From positions 1 through 57,622 of the forward strand of contig CAMCZQ010000004.1 in assembly GCA_945887835.1 (NCBI GenBank): DNA of 57,622 bases. The letters run 5' to 3'. A program made the position numbers and the translations under genes. Positions 8,223 to 17,458 of the stretch are shown here, in pieces (within the stretch, counting starts at the first letter, position 1; every line of letters starts with the position of its first letter). The notes under the pieces are model-generated. The model was not told the DNA's origin. It saw only the letters and a list, made by a program, of their open reading frames with translations, and made no database searches. This DNA is from Bordetella parapertussis. Lineage in GTDB: Bacteria; Pseudomonadota; Gammaproteobacteria; Burkholderiales; Burkholderiaceae_B.

Positions 8223-11200
8223 TCAATCGTTTGATTGTTTTTGCCCTCACGCAGCGTATGTTCGTGTTGTTGCTAGTCGCGGTCTTGATCGGTTTTGGCG
8301 GCTATGCGATCAATAACCTGCCGATCGAGGCGTTTCCCGACGTGCAAGACGTTCAGGTCAGAGTGATTTCGCAGATGTCTGGTCAGGCCCCCGAAGATAT
8401 CGAACGAACGATCTCTTTGCCCATCGAACGCGAGATGGCGGGCGTACCCAACTTAATCAACGTACGCTCTGTCAGCATGACGGGGCTCTCAATTGTCACC
8501 TTAACGTTTAGTGAAGGCACCAATAATTACTTTGCGCGTCAGCAGGTCACCGAAAAACTATCAACGGTCACTCTACCAGCGAGCGTTCAACCACAGCTTG
8601 CACCGCTTTCAACTGCAGTCGGCGAAGTCTATCGTTACACGATTGACGCGCCTGGCTTAAGCGACACTGAAATACGTACCCTGCAAGACTGGACGATTCG
8701 TCCCGCGTTGCGCATGACACCAGGCGTTGCAGATGTCGTGAGCTTTGGTGGCGCGATCAAAGAGTTTCATATCGAAATCGACCCGCTCATTTTACGCAAA
8801 TACCAAATTACCTTAAACCAACTCAGTCAGGCCGTGAGCAACGGCAATAGCAGCGCCGGTGGTGGCTTGATCAAACATGGCGACGCCTCGTTTGTCGTTC
8901 GCTCTGCGGGATTATTTTCTTCTTTAGACGATATTCGCCGAGTGGTCATTACCGCTCGCCAAGGCCAGCCCATTACCGTAGGAGACGTCGCGACCATCAA
9001 AGAAACCGAACGTCCGCGCTTTGGTATTGTCGCGTTTGATCAAAAAGACAGCATCGTTGAAGGAATTGTGTCGATGACAAAGGGCGGAAATCCTTCAAAG
9101 ATTAACGCAGCCCTCAAAGAAAAGATTATCGACCTGCAGCACAAACTTCCCGCCGGTGTAAAAATTATACCGATCTACGATCGCACCGAGCTTGTCACGC
9201 TCACCGTCAACACCGTTGTGCATAACTTAATCTTGGGCGCCTTACTAGTCTTCGCTGTACTGGTTATTTTTTTATCAAGTTGGCTCGCCGCGTTTGTTGT
9301 CGCCACCGTGATCCCCTTATCCTTGCTCTTCGCTTTCATTTTGATGAATGCTTTGGGTGTCTCGGCTAATCTCATCTCGTTAGGCGCAGTCGACTTTGGC
9401 ATCATCATCGATAGCGCAGTGGTGATTGTTGAGGCGCTGATGGTTCGTTTGACGCTAAGCTCCACCACAGGAGACCCAAGCTCAAAAGCTGCGATTTCTG
9501 AGCGTATGCATGCGGTACATCGAACGCTCTCTGAGATGTCGCGACCAGTGTTGTTTTCTAAAGCCATCATCATCCTGGCCTTTGTACCAATTTTTACCTT
9601 TCAACGCGTTGAAGGAAAAATCTTTACCCCGGTCGCACTCACGCTCACCTTTGCACTGATCGGCGCCGTTTTGTTGACCTTCACACTGCTGCCCACGTTA
9701 CTCGCCTACGTCGTACATAAAAAGCCTTTAATTGAAAAGCACAAACCCTGGCTCGATCGTCTGCAACAGCAATACAGGGCGATAGTGCTTTGGGTCATGG
9801 GCCATGCAAAAAAGGCGCTCTTGCTCTCAGTGATCCCTGTGGTCGTCGCTTTTGCTTTGGCGACCCGCATGGGCAGCGAGTTTATGCCTAAGCTTGACGA
9901 AGGCAATATTTGGTTGAGCATCACACTGCCTACCTCGTCATCGCTTGAAAATACCAAAGAGGTCGAACGCCTGGTGCGCGCGAAACTACTTGCCTATCCT
10001 GAAGTGTCACGCCTGATCTCGCACGTGGGCCGACCCGATGATGGTTCTGATCCAAAGGGCCCCAACAACCTCGAAAGTCTGGTGGATCTCAAACCCCGCG
10101 AACAGTGGCGGTTTGCGAACAAAGAGGCGCTCGTGAGCAGTATGGCAAAAGCACTCTCTTCGATACCGGGGATTACGACTAATTTTTCGCAAGTCATCCA
10201 AGATAACGTCGAAGAATCGCTCTCGGGATTTCGAGGTGAAATCGTTGCAAAAATCAGTGGACCAAACCTAGATATTCTTGAAGAAAAAGCCGCAGAGGTA
10301 GTAACGGTCATCGAGCATATCAGAGGCGCGACGGATGTCGAAGCCACCAAGCTCAGTGGTCAGTCTGAGGTCGTTGTGGTTCCCGACCGCGCCAAACTCG
10401 CGCGCTATGGCATCAGCATCAATGACGTCAGCACTTTGGTCACCCAGGCAATGTCTGGCGCCTCTGTGACAAGTTTTTATGATGGCGACAAACGCTTTGA
10501 TGTCGTCGTCAAGGTCGACCCAGAACATCGTAATAGTATTGATGCAATCGCTGCCTTGCAACTTGAAGTCCCTGGCACACAAGTGGGCAATGGCTCGGGC
10601 ACAGTGGCCTTGGGCGATGTTGCCTCGGTCGAGGTCAGGGAAGGCGCTTCGCGAATCTTGCGTGAAGCGGCCACCCGCATCGTCATCGTCAAAATGAATT
10701 TGCTCGGACGCGATCAAGGCACTTTTGTCGCTGAGGCGCAGGCTAAGGTACAGGATAAAGTCAAACTACCGCCGGGCTACGAGTTGACTTGGGGTGGTCA
10801 ATTTGAAAATTCTCAGCGTGCAACAAAACGTTTGACCGTCATTATTCCACTCACCATCCTGTTAATCTTTTCTTTACTGTTTTGGGCCTTTCGTTCGCTA
10901 CGGATGGCAAGCCTGGTCATTGGGATGCTGCCGTTCACCTTGATTGGCGGCCTTGCCGCGTTAGGTCTGGCCGGGCTGAACTTATCGGTCTCGGCTGCCG
11001 TCGGCTTTATTGCCGTCGCGGGGATTTCAGTTCAAAACAGCGTCATCATGGCCGAAGAAGTCCTGATGCGAAACAAACAAGGACAATCGACTGCTGAGGC
11101 GATCTTAGAAGGTGCTGTTTCTCGTTTGCGGCCAATTCTCATGACTGCCTTGATGGCCGGACTTGGTTTGTTGCCGGCGGCACTTTCTCAGGGGATTGGC

Positions 11201-11374
11201 AGCGAGACGAATCGTCCGTTTGCCTGCGTCATTGTTGGTGGCATCACGACTGGCACCATTTTTATGCTGTTAATTTTGCCTGCCGCGCTTAAACTCTTTG
11301 GTCATTTCAGCAACACTGTGGATGAAGCCACTGAGTTGTTCGATGAAGCGCAGGGGACGACAAATCATGCTTAA
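8219..11374 (+). CDS. heavy-metal-type RND efflux pump (CzcA/CusA family)
   Basis: This is the inner-membrane proton/substrate antiporter of the tripartite system, 1051 residues, the normal RND length. It begins with the usual first helix followed by LPIEAFPDVQDVQV, which marks the heavy-metal branch. In helix 4 it reads DFGIIIDSAVVIVEA, with D392, D398 and E405 in the spacing of the CzcA proton-relay residues. This differs from the monovalent-copper/silver branch. The usual DGA and VEN are here DSA and VEA, so the match is not exact. Divalent cations such as Co, Zn, Cd or Ni are the likeliest cargo. It starts at ATG 8219 in a 4-bp overlap with the adaptor gene. Confidence 0.9.
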   Translation: MINRLIVFALTQRMFVLLLVAVLIGFGGYAINNLPIEAFPDVQDVQVRVISQMSGQAPEDIERTISLPIEREMAGVPNLINVRSVSMTGLSIVTLTFSEGTNNYFARQQVTEKLSTVTLPASVQPQLAPLSTAVGEVYRYTIDAPGLSDTEIRTLQDWTIRPALRMTPGVADVVSFGGAIKEFHIEIDPLILRKYQITLNQLSQAVSNGNSSAGGGLIKHGDASFVVRSAGLFSSLDDIRRVVITARQGQPITVGDVATIKETERPRFGIVAFDQKDSIVEGIVSMTKGGNPSKINAALKEKIIDLQHKLPAGVKIIPIYDRTELVTLTVNTVVHNLILGALLVFAVLVIFLSSWLAAFVVATVIPLSLLFAFILMNALGVSANLISLGAVDFGIIIDSAVVIVEALMVRLTLSSTTGDPSSKAAISERMHAVHRTLSEMSRPVLFSKAIIILAFVPIFTFQRVEGKIFTPVALTLTFALIGAVLLTFTLLPTLLAYVVHKKPLIEKHKPWLDRLQQQYRAIVLWVMGHAKKALLLSVIPVVVAFALATRMGSEFMPKLDEGNIWLSITLPTSSSLENTKEVERLVRAKLLAYPEVSRLISHVGRPDDGSDPKGPNNLESLVDLKPREQWRFANKEALVSSMAKALSSIPGITTNFSQVIQDNVEESLSGFRGEIVAKISGPNLDILEEKAAEVVTVIEHIRGATDVEATKLSGQSEVVVVPDRAKLARYGISINDVSTLVTQAMSGASVTSFYDGDKRFDVVVKVDPEHRNSIDAIAALQLEVPGTQVGNGSGTVALGDVASVEVREGASRILREAATRIVIVKMNLLGRDQGTFVAEAQAKVQDKVKLPPGYELTWGGQFENSQRATKRLTVIIPLTILLIFSLLFWAFRSLRMASLVIGMLPFTLIGGLAALGLAGLNLSVSAAVGFIAVAGISVQNSVIMAEEVLMRNKQGQSTAEAILEGAVSRLRPILMTALMAGLGLLPAALSQGIGSETNRPFACVIVGGITTGTIFMLLILPAALKLFGHFSNTVDEATELFDEAQGTTNHA

Positions 11375-12950
11375 CATGCTGCGCGCCAAGATATTGACCA
11401 CAGGATTGACCACGGGGTTTACCAAGCAGTTCGCCATCACCCTCGCTTGCTTTGCCTTAGCGGGCTGCACGGTCGGGCCCGATTATCAACGCCCTGAGCT
11501 ACCTAATTCAAACGCATACACAACGAGCTCTGGGCAAACTGCCGCGGGGCAGACTCTTACCGGCGCGAGCGATACCTCACAACGTCTGGCTGTTGGGCAA
11601 GATATCAGCAAAGATTGGTGGACACTGTTTCGTTCGCCTGCACTCAATACACTGATCGAGCAAGCGTTTGTTGCGAGCCCCACAATAGAGATTGCTCAGC
11701 GAGCCTTAAACGTCGCTCAGCAAAACGTCTACGCGCAGCAAGGGTATTTTTTTCCGACGGTGCAAGCAAACTATCTGCCCACACGTACAAAACTTGCCGG
11801 CAATCTGGGCGGCAACTCGCCAGGCGTTCAGGGTGATGGAACCTATATTGGCGCCTACCAGGGCACACCAGCCAATCAAGGTGGCACCGCACCTTACAAC
11901 GGTTCAACCGTTTTTAACTTCCACACGGCTCAGCTGACCGTGGGCTTCACGCCCGATATCTTTGGACTGAATCGACGTGCTGTTGAATCTTTGCAAGCAC
12001 AGACTGAGGCGCAGAAGTTTCAATTGCAAGCCGCGTACATCACGCTAGCAACCAATGTCGTCGCAGCGGCCGTTCAAGATGGCATGCTACGTAAACAGCT
12101 TGAGATCACCAAAGACATGCTCACGGCTAATGAAACGGCCGTCGCTTTAGTTAAACGCCAACAAAAATCGGGCTTCGCCTCTGCGCTAGACCTTTCGTTA
12201 CAAGAAAGCGCTTTAGGGCAGGTCAAGCAACTGTTACCGCCGCTACAAAAGCAGTTCGAACAAAATTGCGACCTTCTCAAAGTGTTAGCGGGCCGCACCC
12301 AAGATCAAGACGTACCCGCTTTTACTCTTGATTCCTTCAAGTTGCCCGAAGAGCTTCCGTTGACCCTTCCCTCGCAACTCGTCGAGCAGCGCCCTGACAT
12401 TCGCGCCGCCGAACAGTTGCTACGTGCGGCCAACGCGCAAATAGGCGTCGCGCGTGCAGCACGGTTTCCACAGATGTCTTTAAGTGGCGGCTTAGGCGGT
12501 ACGGCCAGCAACTTTAATCAAATGTTTTGGGCAGGTAGCGGTGGTTTTTTTGACTTGGCCCTAAACCTTGCGCAACCAATCCTCGATGGCGGCACCCTGA
12601 TGCGCCGTGAGTACGCCGCCACCGAGGCACAAAAACAAGCAGCGGCACAATATCGGCTAACGGTCATTACCGCGTTTCAAAACGTCGCAGACACGCTACA
12701 CGCCATCCAGGCGGATGCCGATGCCAGCAAAATCGTCGGCGATTTGACCGTGGCCGCCAAAAAAACCTACGATTTGAGCGCCAGGCAGCACGCCAACGGC
12801 TATCTCGATCGTCTGGCCTTGATCACTAGTCAGCAAACCTATCGACAAGCCCTTTTAAACTCGGCTCAGACGCAAGCGAGCCGTTTGGGCAACACCGCCG
12901 CCCTGTTTCAGGCCTTGGGCGGGGGCTGGTGGAACAAGGCCACCGAATAA
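11367..12950 (+). CDS. outer-membrane efflux lipoprotein (NodT/OprM-type TolC family)
   Basis: This is the outer-membrane channel of the tripartite pump, about 527 residues. ATG 11367 gives a lipoprotein signal peptide with lipobox LAGC (Cys34), followed by TVGPDYQRPELP, the classic start of NodT-type factors. Two repeated OEP halves follow, each with long coiled helices (EIAQRALNVAQQNV; RAAEQLLRAANAQIG) and the LVEQRPDIRAAE motif. The start overlaps the pump stop by 8 bp. An upstream in-frame codon at 11298 lies inside the pump gene and would destroy the signal peptide. The channel completes an adaptor-pump-channel operon. Confidence 0.92.
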   Translation: MLNMLRAKILTTGLTTGFTKQFAITLACFALAGCTVGPDYQRPELPNSNAYTTSSGQTAAGQTLTGASDTSQRLAVGQDISKDWWTLFRSPALNTLIEQAFVASPTIEIAQRALNVAQQNVYAQQGYFFPTVQANYLPTRTKLAGNLGGNSPGVQGDGTYIGAYQGTPANQGGTAPYNGSTVFNFHTAQLTVGFTPDIFGLNRRAVESLQAQTEAQKFQLQAAYITLATNVVAAAVQDGMLRKQLEITKDMLTANETAVALVKRQQKSGFASALDLSLQESALGQVKQLLPPLQKQFEQNCDLLKVLAGRTQDQDVPAFTLDSFKLPEELPLTLPSQLVEQRPDIRAAEQLLRAANAQIGVARAARFPQMSLSGGLGGTASNFNQMFWAGSGGFFDLALNLAQPILDGGTLMRREYAATEAQKQAAAQYRLTVITAFQNVADTLHAIQADADASKIVGDLTVAAKKTYDLSARQHANGYLDRLALITSQQTYRQALLNSAQTQASRLGNTAALFQALGGGWWNKATE

Positions 12951-13024
12951 CGGCGCAATTCCGCTTTACAATCCGGTGCTGTAAGTTAGATTTTGTAAAT
13001 GACTTTGCAACAAAGAGCAAAACC

Positions 13025-13834
13025 ATGAAGAACATACTCATCACCGGCGCGGCAGGTCAAATCGGCAAGGTCTTGCGAGCGGGGCTTAAAGGTCGCTACC
13101 GCTTGATTCGTTGCCTCGATCTTGGTGTCCAAGCGCCCGCCACCGCGGGCGAAGAAGTCATTCAGGGCGATATCCGCGATCTGGCTGTCTTAGATCAAGC
13201 GATGTCTGGCATCGACTGCGTGGTGCACTTAGCAGGCGTCCCGGTCGAAGACACCTGGGAAAAAATCCTTCCTGCCAATATCGAAGGCTGTTACAACACC
13301 TTTGATTCAGCGCAGCGTCAAGGCGTCAAACGCATGATTTTCGCAAGCTCAAATCACGCGGTCGGTTTTCATCGACGCGAGCGTATGATCGACAACACCG
13401 TGGCACCCCGCCCAGATAGTCGCTACGGCATCTCAAAGGTCTTTGGCGAGGCAGTAGGACGGTTTTATGCCGACAAACATCAAATGCAGGTCGCGTGTCT
13501 GCGTATTGGTTCGTTTCGCGCCGCCAACAAGCCCGAAGATTTTCGGCAGCTCAATACGTGGATCAGCCATCGCGATATGGTTCATCTGACTGCATGTCTC
13601 ATTGAGCACCCGGGATTTCATTTCGAGGTCGTATACGGTATTTCAAATAATCTTCGTAATCGCTGGGACAACACAAACGTCAAGCATCTGGGCTATCAAC
13701 CACAAGACAACGCCGAGGATCATCTAGAAGCCGTCTTAGCCCTCAACACGAGCGAAGACCCTGTTTCGGTGCAGTTTCACGGAGCAATGTTTTGCGGCCT
13801 TGAGTTTAAAGGCGATACGGATTTGATTGATTAG
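13025..13834 (+). CDS. NAD-dependent SDR, uronate-dehydrogenase-like
   Basis: This extended SDR has about 269 residues. The dinucleotide motif is GAAGQIG near residue 8, followed by the catalytic Ser region FASSNHAVGF and the YGISK pair of Tyr and Lys. The SSNHAVGF segment, the NAEDHLE segment and the short length resemble uronate dehydrogenases, which oxidise galacturonate or glucuronate to the aldaric acid lactone. That assignment is by resemblance only; other sugar-nucleotide epimerase-like functions are possible. ATG 13025 is chosen because it begins the Rossmann strand (MKNILITG). An upstream in-frame codon at 12929 would overlap the efflux gene. It is followed by queE after 2 bp, but no functional link is evident. 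Confidence 0.78.
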   Translation: MKNILITGAAGQIGKVLRAGLKGRYRLIRCLDLGVQAPATAGEEVIQGDIRDLAVLDQAMSGIDCVVHLAGVPVEDTWEKILPANIEGCYNTFDSAQRQGVKRMIFASSNHAVGFHRRERMIDNTVAPRPDSRYGISKVFGEAVGRFYADKHQMQVACLRIGSFRAANKPEDFRQLNTWISHRDMVHLTACLIEHPGFHFEVVYGISNNLRNRWDNTNVKHLGYQPQDNAEDHLEAVLALNTSEDPVSVQFHGAMFCGLEFKGDTDLID

Positions 13835-13836
13835 TC

Positions 13837-14469
13837 ATGACATACAGCGTTAAAGAAATTTTTTATACCTTGCAGGGCGAAGGCCTCAGAGCAGGCAGGC
13901 CTGCGGTATTTTGCCGATTTGCGGGGTGCAATCTTTGGTCGGGACGCGAAGAAGATCGCTCAACGGCTGTTTGCCAGTTTTGCGACACAGACTTTGTTGG
14001 TACCGACGGCACACTGGGCGGCAAGTTTGTCACGCCCGAGCAACTTGCAGAACAAATCGCGGCACTTTGGCCCGAGCACAAGCAACAGCGTTATGTTGTG
14101 CTGACGGGTGGCGAGCCACTGTTGCAGGTCGATGCGGCTTTGATCCAGGCACTACATCATCAAGACTTTGAAATTGCCCTTGAGACCAACGGCACGCTCG
14201 CGGTGCCTGAGGGTATTGACTGGATCTGTGTCAGTCCTAAAGCAGGCGCAGATTGGGTGCAAAAAACGGGTAACGAACTCAAACTCGTTTACCCACAACC
14301 GACCTTGATGCCAGACGCACTTACTACGACTAACTTTGACCACTATTTACTGCAACCCATGGATGGCCTGTTTCAAAAGCAAAACACGCGCAAAGCAATC
14401 GACTACTGCCAGCAAAACCCAGATTGGCGGCTCTCGGTACAAACCCATAAATTTTTGGATATTCGTTGA
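13837..14469 (+). CDS. queE: 7-carboxy-7-deazaguanine synthase QueE
   Basis: This radical SAM enzyme of about 210 residues converts 6-carboxytetrahydropterin to 7-carboxy-7-deazaguanine in queuosine (tRNA wobble base) synthesis. It opens with the characteristic EIFYTLQGEG. The 4Fe-4S ligands are C31, C46 and C49, a C-x14-C-x2-C pattern in place of the standard CxxxCxxC. That pattern is known from the Burkholderia enzyme. The CDTDF and TGGEPLLQ motifs (SAM binding) are present. Its stop overlaps the queD start as TTGA, so the two are co-translated. QueC and QueF are not in the window. Confidence 0.95.
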   Translation: MTYSVKEIFYTLQGEGLRAGRPAVFCRFAGCNLWSGREEDRSTAVCQFCDTDFVGTDGTLGGKFVTPEQLAEQIAALWPEHKQQRYVVLTGGEPLLQVDAALIQALHHQDFEIALETNGTLAVPEGIDWICVSPKAGADWVQKTGNELKLVYPQPTLMPDALTTTNFDHYLLQPMDGLFQKQNTRKAIDYCQQNPDWRLSVQTHKFLDIR

Positions 14470-14852
14470 AGCACCTTTCTACCAATCCTAGGCACTTTGA
14501 ACTGTCGCAAAGGTTCTATTTTGAAGCCGCACATTCTCTGGCGCGCACCATCGACGCTCAGGGCAGCCGACGTATACACGGCCATACCTATGAGGCTGAA
14601 GTGACGCTGCAGGGCCAGCCCGACCCGCTCACGGGCATGCTGATTGATCTGGCTTATCTACGCCAAGAGATCGAGCGTGTCCGTCATTTACTTGACCATC
14701 ATTTTTTAGATGACATCGCTGACCTCGGACCCGTTACGCTTGAAAATCTTTGTGTATTTATCGCAAATAAACTCAGTGCGACTTTGCCACAGCTAAGCTG
14801 CGTGGCGGTCGGGCGTCGCGCCAGCGCAGACAAGTGCGTCCTGCGTCTTTAG
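14466..14852 (+). CDS. queD: QueD/PTPS-family protein (6-carboxytetrahydropterin synthase-like)
   Basis: The protein has 128 residues and a T-fold. Family members make 6-carboxytetrahydropterin from dihydroneopterin triphosphate, the step before QueE. The zinc ligands are present: H23 in YFEAAHS, and H38 and H40 in RIHGHTYEAEV. The D77-H78 pair (LLDHHFLDD) is also kept. Aligned by eye to E. coli QueD, the catalytic Cys is replaced by Ser34, and the substrate-binding Glu near the C terminus by Arg (VGRRAS). I recall similar SRRIHGHTY sequences in related betaproteobacteria, unverified. The start is TTG 14466, overlapping the queE stop; no ATG precedes the fold. The queE linkage strongly supports a queuosine role despite these changes. 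Confidence 0.85.
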   Translation: MKHLSTNPRHFELSQRFYFEAAHSLARTIDAQGSRRIHGHTYEAEVTLQGQPDPLTGMLIDLAYLRQEIERVRHLLDHHFLDDIADLGPVTLENLCVFIANKLSATLPQLSCVAVGRRASADKCVLRL

Positions 14853-15072
14853 TCTTTCGCTGTCACTCCAAACTCGCTGTTGTGCTGGCCAAGCCTGAGG
14901 GCCACCGCGCGTCTTCTTGTTTAACCATATTAGCGAACTCTTTGCCAGAGGAGTCGCCTGTGCACTGCAGCATGAACGACTTTGAAGTCGATAACAGTTG
15001 TGTTACACCATATCTTGGCTCTTACGAAGACCCGATATAAAAAAACCCTCTACGAAGATAGCCGGAGACAGC

Positions 15073-15951
15073 ATGCAAAATACCAACACGTTTAATCGCA
15101 CCGAGGGCGACCTTGGCAATATCGTCGCGCTTGAACACGTCAATCTCGAAATCCCCGATCAAGCGCTTGCCACCATTTTTTACACGATGGGAATGGGTTT
15201 TACCCGCGACCCTTATCTGATGACGGGCATCAGTAACATGTGGATCAATCTCGGACGTAACCAGTTTCATCTGCCGACCGGTAAGCCGATGGTGCTGCGC
15301 GGCAATATCTTAATCGTCATTCCAAGTCGCTCGGCGTTGCTTGAGCGACTTGCTTCGATTCAAGAATTACTCAAACAGACCCAGTTTAAGGTGGTTGAGC
15401 ACAGCGATCATGTCTTGGTGACCTGCCCCTGGGGCAATCGCTTAAAGTGCTATGAGCCTGCCCCTGAGTTTGGCCCCATCAGCCTTGGTATGCCTTGCAT
15501 CGAAATGCTAGTGGATCACGGTAGTGCCGAGCCAATCGCGCATTTCTATCGCGAGATCATGCACGCAAAGGCTGTCAGCGGCAAAGATCAAGAGGGCGTC
15601 TACACTCGCGTCTCGGTTGGCCCAAGTCAGGCACTCATTTATCGCGAAGCCGACAGTACCGATAAGCGCCCCTACGATAATCACCACTTGCAAATCTATA
15701 TCGCAGATTTTTCGGGGCCCTATAACCGACTAAAGGCTCACAACTTAATTTCCAGAGAAGATAGTGTTCATCAATACCGCTTTACAGATGTCGTTGATCT
15801 TAAAAGCGGTACGGTCTTGCATCACATTGAGCACGAGATTCGCAGCCTGATGCATCCCTTGTATGCCAGGCCGCTGATTAATCGAAACGCCGAACAAACC
15901 ATCAGAAATTTTATTCCGGGGCAAGAGGCCTACGCTTGGACACGACCTTAG
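15073..15951 (+). CDS. VOC-family (glyoxalase-fold) protein
   Basis: This protein of about 292 residues belongs to the vicinal-oxygen-chelate superfamily, which includes extradiol dioxygenases and glyoxalases. The first module begins LEHVNLEIPDQALATIFYTMGMGFT, with a candidate metal His. The second contains IEMLVDHGSAEPIAHFYREIM and DNHHLQIYIADF. A long C-terminal tail (HEIRSLMHPLYARPLINR) follows. ATG 15073 has a CCGGAGAC ribosome site 5-12 bases upstream; an in-frame codon at 14998 gives an unconvincing extension. The FAD monooxygenase gene follows after 34 bp on the same strand, so the pair may act on an aromatic or similar compound. Specificity is unknown. Confidence 0.75.
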   Translation: MQNTNTFNRTEGDLGNIVALEHVNLEIPDQALATIFYTMGMGFTRDPYLMTGISNMWINLGRNQFHLPTGKPMVLRGNILIVIPSRSALLERLASIQELLKQTQFKVVEHSDHVLVTCPWGNRLKCYEPAPEFGPISLGMPCIEMLVDHGSAEPIAHFYREIMHAKAVSGKDQEGVYTRVSVGPSQALIYREADSTDKRPYDNHHLQIYIADFSGPYNRLKAHNLISREDSVHQYRFTDVVDLKSGTVLHHIEHEIRSLMHPLYARPLINRNAEQTIRNFIPGQEAYAWTRP

Positions 15952-15985
15952 CGTTTATTGACCTTAAGAACCCTGGGGGCTAGTC

Positions 15986-17233
15986 ATGGCAGCCACTCGC
16001 AAACGCGCACTCATTATTGGCGGTTCGTTAGCAGGTTTGTTCGCCGCGAATCTATTGCGCCAACAAGGGTGGCAAATTTCAATCTATGAACGTACCCAAG
16101 GCGACTTGGCCAGTCGAGGCGCGGGCATTGGTACCTATCGGCAACTCTTTGACATCATGGCAAGCTTGGGTATCAAAGATCTCGAAGCAAAATGTATCCC
16201 GCTTAAAAGACGCCTTTGTTTTGGCTCCTCTGGCGAAGTGGTGCACGAAGTCAATCAATTACACACCATGAGCGCGTGGGCCACAATTTATCACGCGTTA
16301 AAAGAGCTTGTTCCTGCGCACGAGTATCACGCAGGCAAACAGCTTATCACAATGGAACAAGCCGACAAACACGTCACAGCTATTTTTAGCGATGGCTCGC
16401 GAGAAACGGCAGATCTATTGATCGGCGCCGACGGTCTGCGCTCAACCGTCCGTCAGCACTACGCCCCGTCGATCGAGCCTGTTTATGCAGGGTATGTTGC
16501 TTGGCGTGGGATGGTAGATGAAAACGATTTTTCTGCTCAAGACCACGCACAGATTTTTGAGAACTACGCTTTTGGATTTCCAGAGGGAGAGCAATTTTTA
16601 GCGTATCCGGTCTTAGGGCGCACGAACGAAAATATTAGAGGCAAACGCTCGTACAACTTTGTTTGGTATCGCCCCGCTTCAGACAACGAATTAAAAAATC
16701 TATGCACGGACGAGCAAGGCGTTTGTCATGGCAGTGCGATTGCGCCACCGCTCATTCGTAAAGAACTCACGCTTGGAATCAAAGCTGCTGCAAACAAGCT
16801 GCTGGCGCCTCAGCTCTCCAGAATCGTCAATCAAGTGCCACAACCTTTTTTTCAGGCGATCAATGATTTAGAGTCACAGAGCCTTGTCTTTAGGCGCGTT
16901 GCCTTGATCGGTGATGCTGCTTTTATTGCCAGACCACACGTGGGTGGTGGGATCACAAAGGCGGCAATCGATGCGCAAACGTTGGCTCAGGCCCTAGCGG
17001 CAGAGCCCAACAATATCGATCAGGCGCTTAATGCTTTCGAAGCCCGCGCGCTGTATTTTGGCAAAGGCGTGGTTGAACGCGCACGTGGCCTTGGTGCCTA
17101 TCTCGAAGGACAGCACAAACCTTTTGAGGCCCGCACGCCAGCGCAGCGATCGCGCAATATCAGGATCGTGATGCAAGAACAAGGCGCTGCCTTGACCAAT
17201 GAATTATTACACTCAAACGAGGCGGCGCACTAG
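15986..17233 (+). CDS. FAD-dependent aromatic-type monooxygenase (class A)
   Basis: The protein has 415 residues and is a single-component flavoprotein hydroxylase. The FAD motif GGSLAGLFAANLLRQQGW starts near residue 11. The DG motif is seen in GADGLRSTVR, and the GD motif in ALIGDAAFIARPHVGGG, where the usual HP after GDAAH is shifted to ARPH. It most resembles the 2,6-dihydroxypyridine hydroxylase-like branch, but I would not name a substrate. ATG 15986 directly precedes the first strand, with a G-rich site upstream. The VOC gene upstream is likely co-transcribed, and a Bug gene follows. Confidence 0.87.
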   Translation: MAATRKRALIIGGSLAGLFAANLLRQQGWQISIYERTQGDLASRGAGIGTYRQLFDIMASLGIKDLEAKCIPLKRRLCFGSSGEVVHEVNQLHTMSAWATIYHALKELVPAHEYHAGKQLITMEQADKHVTAIFSDGSRETADLLIGADGLRSTVRQHYAPSIEPVYAGYVAWRGMVDENDFSAQDHAQIFENYAFGFPEGEQFLAYPVLGRTNENIRGKRSYNFVWYRPASDNELKNLCTDEQGVCHGSAIAPPLIRKELTLGIKAAANKLLAPQLSRIVNQVPQPFFQAINDLESQSLVFRRVALIGDAAFIARPHVGGGITKAAIDAQTLAQALAAEPNNIDQALNAFEARALYFGKGVVERARGLGAYLEGQHKPFEARTPAQRSRNIRIVMQEQGAALTNELLHSNEAAH

Positions 17234-17347
17234 CAAAACAGAAGGTAGAAAACCAGTTGCCCAGAAAATAAGCGCGCAGAGACTCCCCAGTTATACTCCG
17301 TTGAAGAGCTGGCTTAATACCTTATTGACATCAAACGACTCAAGCAT

Positions 17348-17446
17348 ATGAAAAAAATTGGAATGATCGGCATTGGCTCAAATCAAGATGGCGATCCGCT
17401 GGCCTTCTTGCCAGAAATCGTCACCCGAATTGCAAAAAGACATTAA
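17348..17446 (+). pseudogene. 32-codon remnant resembling a beta-hydroxyacid dehydrogenase
   Basis: The frame ATG AAA AAA ATT GGA encodes MKKIGMIGIG, the classic N terminus of 3-hydroxyisobutyrate/tartronate-semialdehyde-type dehydrogenases. The glycine motif is then cut, and SNQDGDPLAFLPEIVTRIAKRH ends in TAA 12 bases before the next gene. The second half reads like a C-terminal helix. I infer an internal deletion joining the two ends of a former gene. A short true peptide cannot be excluded. Confidence 0.4.
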
Positions 17447-17458
17447 AACGAGACCATC

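Noticed and set aside
14834-15040. A 68-residue gene after queD
   Set aside because: It overlaps queD, has no family resemblance or ribosome site, and its composition looks random; the 220-bp gap before the VOC gene holds nothing else clear.
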